Counted from the first letter of the stretch, positions 19,759 through 27,130 are shown. The stretch: DNA of 64,000 nt from Sva-07 sp963774765 (GCA_963774765.1 CAVZGP010000013.1:1-64000); one strand, 5' to 3'. A program made the numbers and translations. The notes: generated by a model from the letters alone, not told the origin.

Positions 19759-19983
19759 ATGCCCACCCATGTCACCCTGCTGATCTACGTCCACCTGCAC
19801 ACTGCGTTGCGCACGCGTCTCACCGACGACCGTGGTCAGGCGACGACCGAATACGCGCTCGTGCTGTTGGCTGCGGCGCTGGTCGGGCTGATGGTGGTCG
19901 CCTGGGCGACCGCCGGTGGCGGTGCCGCACGCATCAGCCGCCTGTTCAACGCCGTGATCGATGCCGTCATCGACAAGGTCTGA
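19759..19983 (+). CDS. DUF4244 Flp-type pilin
   Basis: A 74-residue small pilin precursor. A basic leader (to residue ~26) ends in 'DDRGQATTEYALVLLAAALVGLM', a class III signal: predicted cleavage after Gly, a Glu at position +5 of the mature chain, and a hydrophobic helix. The DUF4244 family is an actinobacterial Flp pilin. It is the probable major pilus subunit of this tad locus, secreted by CpaF/TadB/TadC after prepilin peptidase processing; no peptidase gene is in the window. Confidence 0.85.
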   Translation: MPTHVTLLIYVHLHTALRTRLTDDRGQATTEYALVLLAAALVGLMVVAWATAGGGAARISRLFNAVIDAVIDKV

Positions 19984-20359
19984 TCGCTGTCGGCCGTGTC
20001 GCCGGCAGGACTCGACCGGTCAAGCATCGGTCGAGTTCGCGTTGGCGCTCCCGATCGTGACGATGATGGCGCTCGGACTCGTCCTCGTCGGCACGGCCGT
20101 TCGCAACGAGCTCGCCGTCGAGCTGGCGGCCCGGGAAGGAGCGCGCGCCGCCGCGGTGTCGGGAACTCCTTCCACGGCGGCGGAGAACGCTGCGAACCGG
20201 GCGGTCAGCCTGCCGATCGACGTGGCAACAACACTCGGCGCATCGACGGTCACCGTGACGGTGACGTACGTGGATCCGATCGACGTGGCGATCATCGGGT
20301 CGCTGATCGGCCCGGTCACCCACACCGCCTCGGCGACGATGGCGTTGGAGCCACCGTGA
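19961..20359 (+). CDS. TadE-like pseudopilin
   Basis: A 132-residue protein with a short basic leader and 'GQASVEFALALPIVTMMALGLVLVG', the TadE-like signature (Gly, then Glu at +5, then a hydrophobic helix), and a beta-rich extracytoplasmic tail ('TTLGASTVTVTVTYVDPI'). Minor pilins of this type prime or tip the Flp pilus. The only in-frame start before the signature is the ATG at 19961, which overlaps the end of the pilin gene by 23 bp. A second TadE/TadG-like subunit usually found next is absent. Confidence 0.8.
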   Translation: MPSSTRSDRCRPCRRQDSTGQASVEFALALPIVTMMALGLVLVGTAVRNELAVELAAREGARAAAVSGTPSTAAENAANRAVSLPIDVATTLGASTVTVTVTYVDPIDVAIIGSLIGPVTHTASATMALEPP

Positions 20360-20407
20360 CGCGAACGAGGCGCCACCCGACGCTGCTCCGCCATAGCCTG
20401 CACGACC

Positions 20408-20731
20408 ATGCAGGTCCACACGACGCTCGACAAGGTCGGTGGTTCCATCGTCGTCACCGTCGACGGCCTGGTCGACCTGGCCGCGGTCGGCCACCTCCAC
20501 AACGACCTCTCCCGCGCTGTGCGCCGACACCCGGGCGTGACGCTGATCGTCGACCTCGATGCGGTCAGCGTGCTCGACGACGCAGGCCTCGGCATCCTGC
20601 TCGGCGCTGCGGCTGCCGCCCGCGATGCCGCTGGTGACCTCGAAGTGGTCTGCACGCGACCGGCGCTGCGCGAGCGATTGTCGGCGACCCGATTCGACCG
20701 GGCGGTCAACGTGCGCGACTCGATCGCGTGA
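20408..20731 (+). CDS. STAS-domain protein (anti-sigma antagonist fold) with Asp at phosphosite
   Basis: A 107-residue single-domain STAS protein: 'VVTVDGLVDLAAVGHLHNDLSRAV', 'VTLIVDLDAVSVLDDAGLGILLGAA'. In SpoIIAA-type antagonists the turn reads D-S-S/A-G and its first Ser is phosphorylated; here it is D-D-A-G, an Asp at the phospho-acceptor position, which would mimic a phosphorylated state or end regulation by kinase. The ATG at 20408 follows a 48-bp gap after the tad genes. The stop overlaps the next start (GTGA). It may belong to the tad operon or to a stress-sigma circuit, but no anti-sigma kinase is nearby. Confidence 0.85.
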   Translation: MQVHTTLDKVGGSIVVTVDGLVDLAAVGHLHNDLSRAVRRHPGVTLIVDLDAVSVLDDAGLGILLGAAAAARDAAGDLEVVCTRPALRERLSATRFDRAVNVRDSIA

Positions 20732-21168
20732 CGTCGCCGACCCGAACAACGGTCTGGGTGCTCGGCGATCAACTGAACCATCGGCGCCGACCCGTGGGAG
20801 ATGACCGAATGGATGTGGTCGAGCTTCATCGACGGTGCCGAATGGGTGATGTTGCCGAACGTGATCGGGATGAGCCAGTGGGCCGACGGATGATGGCCAC
20901 CAAGCCGTATGCGGCCGGCGGCAACTACATCGACACGATGAGCGACTACTGCGGTACGTGCCGCTACGACCGCAAGCGGCGCGTCGGCGACGGTGCGTGC
21001 CCGTTCACGACGCTCTACTGGGACTTCCTGGCGGGCCACCACGAGCGGCTGGTGAAGAACCCCCGAATCTCGCGACAGGTGCGGACGTCCGAGCAGTTGT
21101 CCGACCTACTCGCCGTCCGCGAGCGCGCGGTCGAGGTGCGACGTCGACTCGACGACGGCACGCTGTGA
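20728..21168 (+). pseudogene. Remnant of FeS bacterial cryptochrome/(6-4) photolyase-like gene
   Basis: This 441-bp stretch keeps only the two ends of a protein that should be ~500 residues. The start reads 'TVWVLGDQLNHRR', typical of the photolyase-related N-terminus. Then, in another frame, comes 'FIDGAEWVMLPNVIGMSQWADG', and back in the first frame 'MMATKPYAAGGNYIDTMSDYCGTCRYDRKRRVGDGACPFTTLYWDFL' (residues split; key Cys at the DYCGTC and GACPF positions, ligands of the FeS cluster). About 350 residues including the FAD core are missing, and two frame switches separate the parts. An internal deletion has killed the gene. The translational overlap with the STAS gene (GTGA) remains. Confidence 0.8.
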
Positions 21169-21170
21169 CC

Positions 21171-21545
21171 ATGACCGCCGAGACGCCCCACGACGAGCCG
21201 ATCTTCCACATGGCCATCCCGGACGATTGGGCCGCAGCGTTCGCAACCGGCGAGTACCGGATGTCGACCCGCGGGGTCACGCTCGAGCAGGAAGGCTTCA
21301 TCCACTGCTCGACGAGACAACAACTGCAGGACACCGCCAATCGGTTCTACGCCGATCTCGACCAACTCGTGGTGCTGACCATCGACCCCGAACTCGTCCC
21401 CTCGCCGATCGTGTTCGAGCCACCGGCACCGGGCCTCGACGTGCGGTTCCCTCACGTCTACGGTCCGCTGCCGGTGGCCGCCGTCCACCACGCCGCCGTG
21501 TGGCGCCGCTCCACCGACGACGTGTGGACGACTGACACGCTCTGA
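21171..21545 (+). CDS. DUF952 family protein
   Basis: A 124-residue cytoplasmic protein matching the DUF952 family by 'IFHMAIPDDWAAA', 'YRMSTRGVTLEQEGFIHCST' and 'FPHVYGPLPVAAV'. The family is small, widespread and functionally unknown; its conserved Glu-Gly-Phe-Ile-His-Cys-Ser run is fully present. The ATG at 21171 is two bases after the stop of the photolyase remnant. It ends about 100 bp before the convergent ammonium transporter, with a dispersed repeat between them. Confidence 0.88.
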   Translation: MTAETPHDEPIFHMAIPDDWAAAFATGEYRMSTRGVTLEQEGFIHCSTRQQLQDTANRFYADLDQLVVLTIDPELVPSPIVFEPPAPGLDVRFPHVYGPLPVAAVHHAAVWRRSTDDVWTTDTL

Positions 21546-21562
21546 CGACCCCATCTGACGAC

Positions 21563-21641
21563 CGATCTGCGCCCCTCACGTCCCGGAAGCCGGGACCCCA
21601 CGGGCGCAGATCGTGCCATGGGACGCAGGGGGCGCAGATCG
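21563..21641. repeat. Dispersed palindromic repeat, copy 1
   Basis: A ~79-bp element between the convergent DUF952 and amt gene ends. It has one left arm (CGATCTGCGCCC) and two right arms (GGGCGCAGATCG at 21602-21613 and 21630-21641), so one strand can form either of two hairpins. Similar copies lie at 27176-27252 and 27440-27517. Between the arms a smaller palindrome (CCCGG-AAGC-CGGG-like) is also shared. It may serve as a bidirectional terminator or be a REP-like element. Confidence 0.75.
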
Positions 21642-21649
21642 TTGAGCGG

Positions 21650-23056
21650 TCAGTCGTGCGAGTAGGCGGGGACGCCCATCTCGGCGCCGTCCAGGCCGGC
21701 GATCTCGTCCTCAGCGGTCGGGCGAATTCCGCCCTTGGTGAACTTGTTCTGGAAGTGGAAGAAGCCGAAGGCCAGACCGAAGATCACGGTGCAGATCACC
21801 AGCACACCCACCGCCTGTGCGCCGAGCTGGCGGAGACCCAGATCGAGGTCGTACAGGATCCCGGTGATGCCCTTGCCGGCTGTTTCCGGGGTGTCGGTCA
21901 CGTTCCATCCGGCGCCGTACGAGCCATCGGAGAAGATGCCGACAGCCAATACGCCGAACAGGCCGCACACGCCGTGCACGGCGATCGCGCCGACCGGATC
22001 ATCGATCTTGAGACGCCGCTCGATGAACCACACGACCTCGATGACGATGAGGCCGGCGAGCAATCCGATCACAGCGGCCGCCCACGGCTGCACGAACGCG
22101 CACGGTGCCGTGATCGCGACGAGGCCGGCGAGCATTCCGTTCACCATCATCGACGGATCGGGCTTGCCGGTTCGACGTGTCACCCACAACAGCGCCGCGA
22201 CCGAGCCGAACGCCGCAGCGATGGCGGTGTTCGCAGCGACGGTCGCGAACTGGATGTCGGTGGCGGCGAACGTCGACGCAGCGTTGAAGCCGAACCATCC
22301 GAACAACAGGATGAACGTGCCGAACATCGCCATCGGGATGTTGTGACCGAGCAGCGCCCGCGGCGTGCCGTCCTTGTCGAACTTGCCGATGCGCGGTCCG
22401 AGGACGAGGGCTCCGGCAAGCGCCGCCGCCCCTCCGACGGCGTGGACGACACCCGAACCGGCGAAGTCGACGTAGCCGAACCCGAGCCCGACGTTGTTGC
22501 CGAGTTGGCTCAGCCATCCGCCGCCCCAGGTCCACGCGCCGAACAGCGGGTAGTAGATGGCGCCGCAGAACAGGCCCCAGACCACGAACGATCCCCACTT
22601 CCAACGTTCGGCCATCGACCCGGTGGGGATCGTGGCGGTGGTGTCCATGAAGGCCACCATGTAGAGGAAGAACGCCATGATCGACGCGGTCGTGGCCTGA
22701 TCGCCCAGACCACCGAGTCCGAAGCCACCCTTCCACAAGAAGACCCAGTCGCCGGCCGAGATCAGCGCGCCGCCAACGGGGGCGTCCATGCCGAACACAC
22801 CGGCGTACGAGAACCCACCGAACATGAACGCGAACCCGAAGAAGAAGAATCCGACGAACCCCAATCCGAAGATCATGAAGTTCGTCGACACCACGTGGGC
22901 CGCGTGTTTGCTCCGACAGAAACCGGTCTCGACCATCGCGAATCCGGCCTGCATGAAGATCACGAGGGCCGCGCCGATGACGATCCAGAGAAGGTTGAGC
23001 GACAACGCCACAGTTGGCGCGTCGACATCGGGCCCCGCCATGAGGAAGGCTGACAT
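21650..23056 (-). CDS. amt: Ammonium transporter
   Basis: A 468-residue Amt/Mep/Rh channel of the cytoplasmic membrane that takes up ammonium. Eleven hydrophobic segments are evident, with 'MVETGFCRSKHAAHVVSTNFMIF', 'DFAGSGVVHAVGGAAALAGALVLG' and 'MAMFGTFILLFGWFGFNAAST', containing the conserved Asp, Gly and His residues of the pore. The ATG at 23056 has an AGGAG site nine bases upstream that ends a structured leader shared with the kimA-like gene. No glnB/glnK gene follows, which is unusual for amt operons. The C-terminal tail ('EDEIAGLDGAEMGVPAYSHD') is the usual PII-contact tail. Confidence 0.95.
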   Translation of the reverse strand: MSAFLMAGPDVDAPTVALSLNLLWIVIGAALVIFMQAGFAMVETGFCRSKHAAHVVSTNFMIFGLGFVGFFFFGFAFMFGGFSYAGVFGMDAPVGGALISAGDWVFLWKGGFGLGGLGDQATTASIMAFFLYMVAFMDTTATIPTGSMAERWKWGSFVVWGLFCGAIYYPLFGAWTWGGGWLSQLGNNVGLGFGYVDFAGSGVVHAVGGAAALAGALVLGPRIGKFDKDGTPRALLGHNIPMAMFGTFILLFGWFGFNAASTFAATDIQFATVAANTAIAAAFGSVAALLWVTRRTGKPDPSMMVNGMLAGLVAITAPCAFVQPWAAAVIGLLAGLIVIEVVWFIERRLKIDDPVGAIAVHGVCGLFGVLAVGIFSDGSYGAGWNVTDTPETAGKGITGILYDLDLGLRQLGAQAVGVLVICTVIFGLAFGFFHFQNKFTKGGIRPTAEDEIAGLDGAEMGVPAYSHD

Positions 23057-23065
23057 GAATTGGTT

Positions 23066-23164
23066 CTCCTGCTTTCGGGCACCTTGCGGTGCGCCCCGTG
23101 CCCGACGGTTGTCGGGTACGCCCGTGCGGTTCCAGCCCCGCTACAACGAGTGGACCCATCGTTG
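23066..23164 (-). promoter_or_regulatory. Structured 5' leader of amt, copy A of an unrecognised RNA motif
   Basis: Read 5' to 3' on the reverse strand. Hairpin P1 is CAACGA/TCGTTG (23164 to 23144). The conserved GCGGGGCTGG-AA-CCGC follows, then ACGG...CCGT, then CGGGC...GCCCG enclosing an inner hairpin with a GCAA loop. The constant tail CCGAAAGCAGGAGAACC supplies the ribosome site of amt. The same order of elements lies before the kimA-like gene, with P1 changed on both sides and the CGGGC/GCCCG pair changed to CGGGT/ACCCG. I do not recognise it as a named riboswitch. Confidence 0.6.
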
Positions 23165-23206
23165 CGTCGTTGCGTTTCCCATCAATGGCAGCTGTGTGAC
23201 TGCAGC

Positions 23207-23635
23207 ATGAACAACGACCGCACCGTCGTCTCGAAGGATCGGAGCGATACCTTGCACGTGGTGAGTAGTGCTGCGCCAGGCCTGCAGGAGCGTCTCGCTG
23301 GATCCGTGGCCGAACTCGACGCGCGGCGTCTGCAGCGTCGATTCAACGGAGTGGAGATGAGCTCGATCAGCGAGGTGGAGGAACGCTGCCCCGTGCGCTT
23401 CGGCGGCGAGGTGCGAAGTCAACACCGATCGTCGCCGGGCAGCCAACCGATGCTGCGCGTCACCGTCAACGACGGAACCGGCTCGGCCGTCGCACTGTTC
23501 ACCGGCAGGTCACGCATCCTCGGCCTCGATGCCGGACGGGCCGTCGTGTTCGAAGGCGTGGCCCACCGCGCGCGAGGTCAACTCGTCATCGTCAACCCCG
23601 CCTACACCGTGCTGCCAGAGGCAGTCGGTCGCTGA
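23207..23635 (+). CDS. OB-fold nucleic-acid-binding protein
   Basis: A 142-residue protein. After an alpha-helical N-terminus ('LQERLAGSVAELDARRLQRRF') comes an OB fold: 'MSSISEVEERCPVRFGGEVRSQ', 'PMLRVTVNDGTGSAVALFTGR', 'VVFEGVAHRARGQLVIVNP'. Such small OB-fold proteins often neighbour trkA genes in actinobacteria; their role is not known. The ATG at 23207 was used; a later Met (about 50 codons in) would keep the OB fold. It is divergent from amt, whose leader ends 43 bp away, so the two promoters share a short region. Confidence 0.78.
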   Translation: MNNDRTVVSKDRSDTLHVVSSAAPGLQERLAGSVAELDARRLQRRFNGVEMSSISEVEERCPVRFGGEVRSQHRSSPGSQPMLRVTVNDGTGSAVALFTGRSRILGLDAGRAVVFEGVAHRARGQLVIVNPAYTVLPEAVGR

Positions 23636-23683
23636 GCGTCTCCTCCGGGGCGGACCCCGAAATCTCACGATCAGCTGCAGTGA

Positions 23684-24352
23684 TCAGTGCACGAGGAGGG
23701 CGGTGACCTCGGCTTCGGCCTCGTCGGTCACGAGCACGATCACCTCGTCGGCAACGTGGAACGACGTGTCACCACGAGGCACCACCACATTGCCGGAGCG
23801 GACGATCGCCACGACGCTCGATCCGCGTGGGAACCCCGCATCGACGAGTTGTTGTCCGAGGATCGGACTGTCCTCGGACAACGTCACCTCGATCAGCCGC
23901 GCCTTTCCGCCGGCCACCTGCAGCAGCCGAACGATCGAGCCGACCGACACGGCTTCTTCGACCAACGCCGACAGCAGGTGCGGCGCCGACACCGCGATGT
24001 CGACGCCCCACATCTCGGAGAACATCCACTCGTTGGCCGGGTGATTCACCCGGGCGATCACTCGAGGTACGCCGAACTCCTGCTTGGCGAGCAGCGACGC
24101 CACGAGGTTGTCCTCGTCGTCGCCGGTCACGGCGAGCAACACGTCGGCGCGCTCCGGCTCCGCTCGCGCCAGTTCACTGATCTCGCAGGCATCGGCGACG
24201 ATCCAACTGATCGAACCGAGGCCCGGCGCTACACCGCGGCGTTCGACTTGGTGGTGGTCTCGTTCGACGACGACCACCTCGTGACCGTTCCCCACGAGGT
24301 CTTCGGCGATGAAGGTCCCGACCTTGCCGGCCCCCACGATCACGATCCTCAC
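23684..24352 (-). CDS. TrkA-type NAD-binding K+ uptake subunit
   Basis: A 222-residue RCK protein. The Rossmann TrkA-N domain begins 'MRIVIVGAGKVGTFIAEDLV' (GxGxxG motif) with 'LAVTGDDEDNLVASLLAKQ', and a TrkA-C domain follows at about 145-220 ('ARLIEVTLSEDSPILGQQL'). The start ATG overlaps the stop of the neighbouring trkA-like gene. It pairs with the next gene like CeoB/CeoC of actinobacteria, and the pair probably regulates the KimA-like transporter upstream. RCK-C domains of this kind are known to bind c-di-AMP in some bacteria; whether this one does is inference. Confidence 0.88.
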   Translation of the reverse strand: MRIVIVGAGKVGTFIAEDLVGNGHEVVVVERDHHQVERRGVAPGLGSISWIVADACEISELARAEPERADVLLAVTGDDEDNLVASLLAKQEFGVPRVIARVNHPANEWMFSEMWGVDIAVSAPHLLSALVEEAVSVGSIVRLLQVAGGKARLIEVTLSEDSPILGQQLVDAGFPRGSSVVAIVRSGNVVVPRGDTSFHVADEVIVLVTDEAEAEVTALLVH

Positions 24353-25059
24353 GACGTCACCTTCCCCTCGCCGGCATCGGCCCAGGCGGCCTGGAGCTCG
24401 ACTACTCGATCGTTCGGCACCATCAGATACAGCAGGTCACCCTCCTGGACGACGAGATCAGCCGCCGGCACCACGCTGACTCCGAGGCGCCGCAGCGCCG
24501 CGAGTCGGACCGTGCCGTCGGATTCGAGCTCGCGGACACTCGTGCCGATCAGTGCTCGCGACGCCGGCCGCTCGACCAGACACACCTGCGCACTGGGGTC
24601 GACCCACCGGACGGCATCGTCGAGTGGGAGCAGTTGACGCATCGACATGTCGATGGTGAGACGGGCCGACGCAACCGTTGGAATCCCAAGGCGTTCGTAC
24701 ACGGCGGCGCGACGCATGTCGTAGATGCGGGCGAAGACCCGCCGAACGCCGAACGCCTCGCGTCCGGTGCGGGCGATCACGATGTTGCTGTTGTCGCCGT
24801 TGGTGACCGCCGCCACCGCGACCGCCCGCTCGATGCCGGCGCGGCGGAGCGTGTCGCGGTCGTAGCCGACACCCTCGACCTGCTCGACGTCGAGATGGGC
24901 GAGCCGTTTGAACGACGAGCGTTCGGTGTCGATCACCGCCACGGTGTGGTCGTGACCCAGCATCCGTTCGGCGAGGCCGGCTCCGACGCGTCCGCATCCG
25001 ACGATCACGACGTGGCCAATGGCGGGCCGCTGCTCGTTCTGCATGTTGGGCTGGCTCAC
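24349..25059 (-). CDS. TrkA-type NAD-binding K+ uptake subunit (second copy)
   Basis: A 236-residue RCK protein. The Rossmann start 'HVVIVGCGRVGAGLAERML' has the GxGxxG motif, an acidic residue at the end of strand two ('AVIDTE'), and 'AVTNGDNSNIVIARTGREAFG'. A TrkA-C domain occupies about 150-225. It overlaps both neighbours by four bases, inside the operon kimA-like - trkA - trkA. It differs clearly from its neighbour, so the two are old paralogues that probably form a hetero-oligomer. Confidence 0.88.
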   Translation of the reverse strand: MSQPNMQNEQRPAIGHVVIVGCGRVGAGLAERMLGHDHTVAVIDTERSSFKRLAHLDVEQVEGVGYDRDTLRRAGIERAVAVAAVTNGDNSNIVIARTGREAFGVRRVFARIYDMRRAAVYERLGIPTVASARLTIDMSMRQLLPLDDAVRWVDPSAQVCLVERPASRALIGTSVRELESDGTVRLAALRRLGVSVVPAADLVVQEGDLLYLMVPNDRVVELQAAWADAGEGKVTS

Positions 25060-26975
25060 AGCACCTCTTTCTCATTGAGCTCGGGGACCTCGGCCGGGCT
25101 CGACCCACGGCGAGGCGCTTCGCGCAGGTCGCCGACCTGAACCGGCACCGACAGAATCGCCGTGTTGGGGCGTTGGCGCAGCTTCGTCTTGATCATCAGA
25201 GCACTCTGATTGTGCAGCGCCTGGTCCCACCAGTGCTCGACGACGAACTCCGGGATGACGACGGTCACCACGTCATCAGGACTCTCGGCATCGAGTTCGT
25301 CGATGAGCTGCATGACGGGACCGGTGAGGTCGCGGAACGGCGAGAAGATCGTTCGCAGTTCGACGGGAAGCTCGAAGTCCTCCCACGCATCGACCAGCAT
25401 GGATTCCTCGTCGGCCGAGTTGACCACGCTGATCGCAACGAGTCGATCAGGACGCATCGAACGCGCATAGGCCACCGCCTTGAGGACGCCGAGATTGACG
25501 CTGCCCACGAGGATCACCACGGTGTGCGAATGGCGAGGAATTCTGTCGCCCGGCTGGACCTTGAGGGCCGATCGAACGCCGTCGTAATGGCGCTTGATGC
25601 GCCGGAACCCGTACACGATGATCGGGATCAGGACGGCCGGGATCCACGCCCCGATGGTGAATTTCGACACCAGCACGACGATCAACACGATGAACGTCGC
25701 GATCGCACCGATCGTGTTGACGATCGCGCCTCGTTTCCAGCTGGGCTCACGCAGCTTCTGGTGGTGACGCACCATGCCGATCTGCGACAGCGTGAAGCCG
25801 CAGAACACGCCGACGGCGTAGAGCGGGATGAGCTTGCTCGTGTCGCCGGAGAAGACCACGATCAGTACCGCTGCCACGGCGGCCAGCGCCAGGATGCCGT
25901 TGGAGAACACCAGCCGATCGCCACGGTTCTTCAGCTGCGCTGGCAGATATCCGTCCTGGGCCAGGATCGACGACACGCGGGGGAAGTCGGCGAACGCCGT
26001 GTTCGCCGCGAGGATCAGGATCGCAAACGTGGAGAACTGGAGGATGTAGTACGGCAGGCTCTCGCCGTTGAACACCTCGCGCCCCATGATCGACAGCAAC
26101 GTCTCGCCCTCGCTCGGCGTCGGCCGCAAACGGTTCGCGAGCACCGAGATCCCGAAGAAGAACGTCGCGAGGATCGTTCCCATCAGCAGCAAGGTCGTGG
26201 CCGCATGCTTCGACTCGGGCTTCTTGAACGCCGGAACACCGTTGGAGATGGCCTCGATACCCGTGAGGGCAACGGCGCCGGAGGAGAACGCCCGTAAGAA
26301 CAACAGCACGGTCAGCCCGGTGAGTTCGTTCCCGCCCGTCAGGTGATTCACGGCCTCGGTGTTCGGCACGAGCGGTTCGAGCCCACCGGTCGCGAGCCGG
26401 ATCAGACCCACCGCGATCAGCGCCCCGAGGGAGACGATGTACACGTAGGTCGGGCCGGCGAACAACCGGCCGGATTCCTTGAGCCCCCGGAGGTTCGCGA
26501 TCGTCATGATCGCGATGAACGCGAGACAGATCTCGACGCGCTCTGGACGCAGCGCGGGGAACGCCGACGTGATCGCCGCGACGCCGGCCGACACCGACAC
26601 GGCCACGGTCAGGATGTAGTCGACGAGCAGCGATGCCCCCGCGACCAACGACGGGGTCTCACCGAGGTTCTCCCTGGAGACGACGTAGGACCCGCCACCA
26701 CCCGGATAGGCGAAGATCGTCTGGCGATAGCTCGTGATGACCAGCACCAGGAGCACCATCACGATGATCGAGATGGGGATCAGTTGGTTGAGCGCCACCG
26801 ACAGCCCCGCGGCGGGGATCAGGACGATGAGGATCTCCTGGCTGGCATACGCCGTCGAGGAGATCGCGTCGGACGCGAACACGGCGAGCGCCGTCGGAAT
26901 GCCGAGTCGCTGGTGTTGTTCGTCCTCGCTGGCCAGGGGCGAGCCGACGAGCGTGCGCTTCCAACGGCTGATCAC
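25056..26975 (-). CDS. KimA-like APC-superfamily K+ transporter
   Basis: A 639-residue membrane transporter. The N-terminal 450 residues have the APC fold of Bacillus KimA (YdaO): 'AVFASDAISSTAYASQEILIVL', 'SYRQTIFAYPGGGGSYVVSRENLG', 'LLVDYILTVAVSVSAGVAAITSAFP'. A cytoplasmic USP-like C-terminus ('HTVVILVGSVNLGVLKAVAYARSM') follows. KimA is a high-affinity H+/K+ symporter inhibited by c-di-AMP in Bacillus. A GTG at 26975 opens the family-like frame; it lacks a good ribosome site of its own and overlaps the stop of a short upstream frame (GTGA). It heads an operon with two trkA-like genes and carries the shared structured leader. Confidence 0.9.
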   Translation of the reverse strand: MISRWKRTLVGSPLASEDEQHQRLGIPTALAVFASDAISSTAYASQEILIVLIPAAGLSVALNQLIPISIIVMVLLVLVITSYRQTIFAYPGGGGSYVVSRENLGETPSLVAGASLLVDYILTVAVSVSAGVAAITSAFPALRPERVEICLAFIAIMTIANLRGLKESGRLFAGPTYVYIVSLGALIAVGLIRLATGGLEPLVPNTEAVNHLTGGNELTGLTVLLFLRAFSSGAVALTGIEAISNGVPAFKKPESKHAATTLLLMGTILATFFFGISVLANRLRPTPSEGETLLSIMGREVFNGESLPYYILQFSTFAILILAANTAFADFPRVSSILAQDGYLPAQLKNRGDRLVFSNGILALAAVAAVLIVVFSGDTSKLIPLYAVGVFCGFTLSQIGMVRHHQKLREPSWKRGAIVNTIGAIATFIVLIVVLVSKFTIGAWIPAVLIPIIVYGFRRIKRHYDGVRSALKVQPGDRIPRHSHTVVILVGSVNLGVLKAVAYARSMRPDRLVAISVVNSADEESMLVDAWEDFELPVELRTIFSPFRDLTGPVMQLIDELDAESPDDVVTVVIPEFVVEHWWDQALHNQSALMIKTKLRQRPNTAILSVPVQVGDLREAPRRGSSPAEVPELNEKEVL

Positions 26976-27019
26976 GGCCGCGGGTCTCGGTCGGCTCGAC
27001 GAGCCGTGTCGACCGTCAT
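26972..27019 (-). CDS. Short upstream frame (15 codons) coupled to the kimA-like gene
   Basis: From the ATG at 27019, or the in-frame TTG at 27031 that lies six bases after the strong AGGAG, a short frame runs to a TGA overlapping the kimA-like GTG start by four bases (GTGA). Ribosomes entering at the leader's AGGAG would translate this peptide (MTVDTARRADRDPRP) before reinitiating on the transporter. Alternatively a one-base sequence error hides a longer transporter N-terminus. Confidence 0.35.
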   Translation of the reverse strand: MTVDTARRADRDPRP

Positions 27020-27037
27020 GAATGACGACAAGGTGTT

Positions 27038-27130
27038 CTCCTGCTCTCGGGTGCGGTGGGGGACCGCATGTACCCGACGGATCTCTCCGTCACTCACGCG
27101 GAACCAGCCCCGCTTCGTGAGCATCACGAA
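27038..27130 (-). promoter_or_regulatory. Structured 5' leader of the kimA-like operon, copy B of the RNA motif
   Basis: On the reverse strand: P1 TTCGTGA/TCACGAA (27130 to 27114); conserved GCGGGGCTGG-TT-CCGC; hairpin ACGGA-GAGA-TCCGT; then CGGGT...ACCCG enclosing GCGGT/ACCGC; and the constant tail CCGAGAGCAGGAGAAC. It aligns element by element with the leader of amt at 23066-23164. Helix sequences differ while pairing is kept; the loop and tail sequences are nearly identical. The motif ends in the ribosome site, so control at translation is the simplest idea. Confidence 0.6.

Noticed and set aside
21656..23053. 465-codon open frame opposite the ammonium transporter
   Set aside because: Same antisense composition artefact; amt on the other strand has all family motifs.
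27038..27130. Canonical ydaO (c-di-AMP) riboswitch before the kimA-like gene
   Set aside because: The gene is the right kind, but the leader lacks the conserved GGGUGAAUC and CUAACC-type elements I would expect, so I report an unclassified motif instead.
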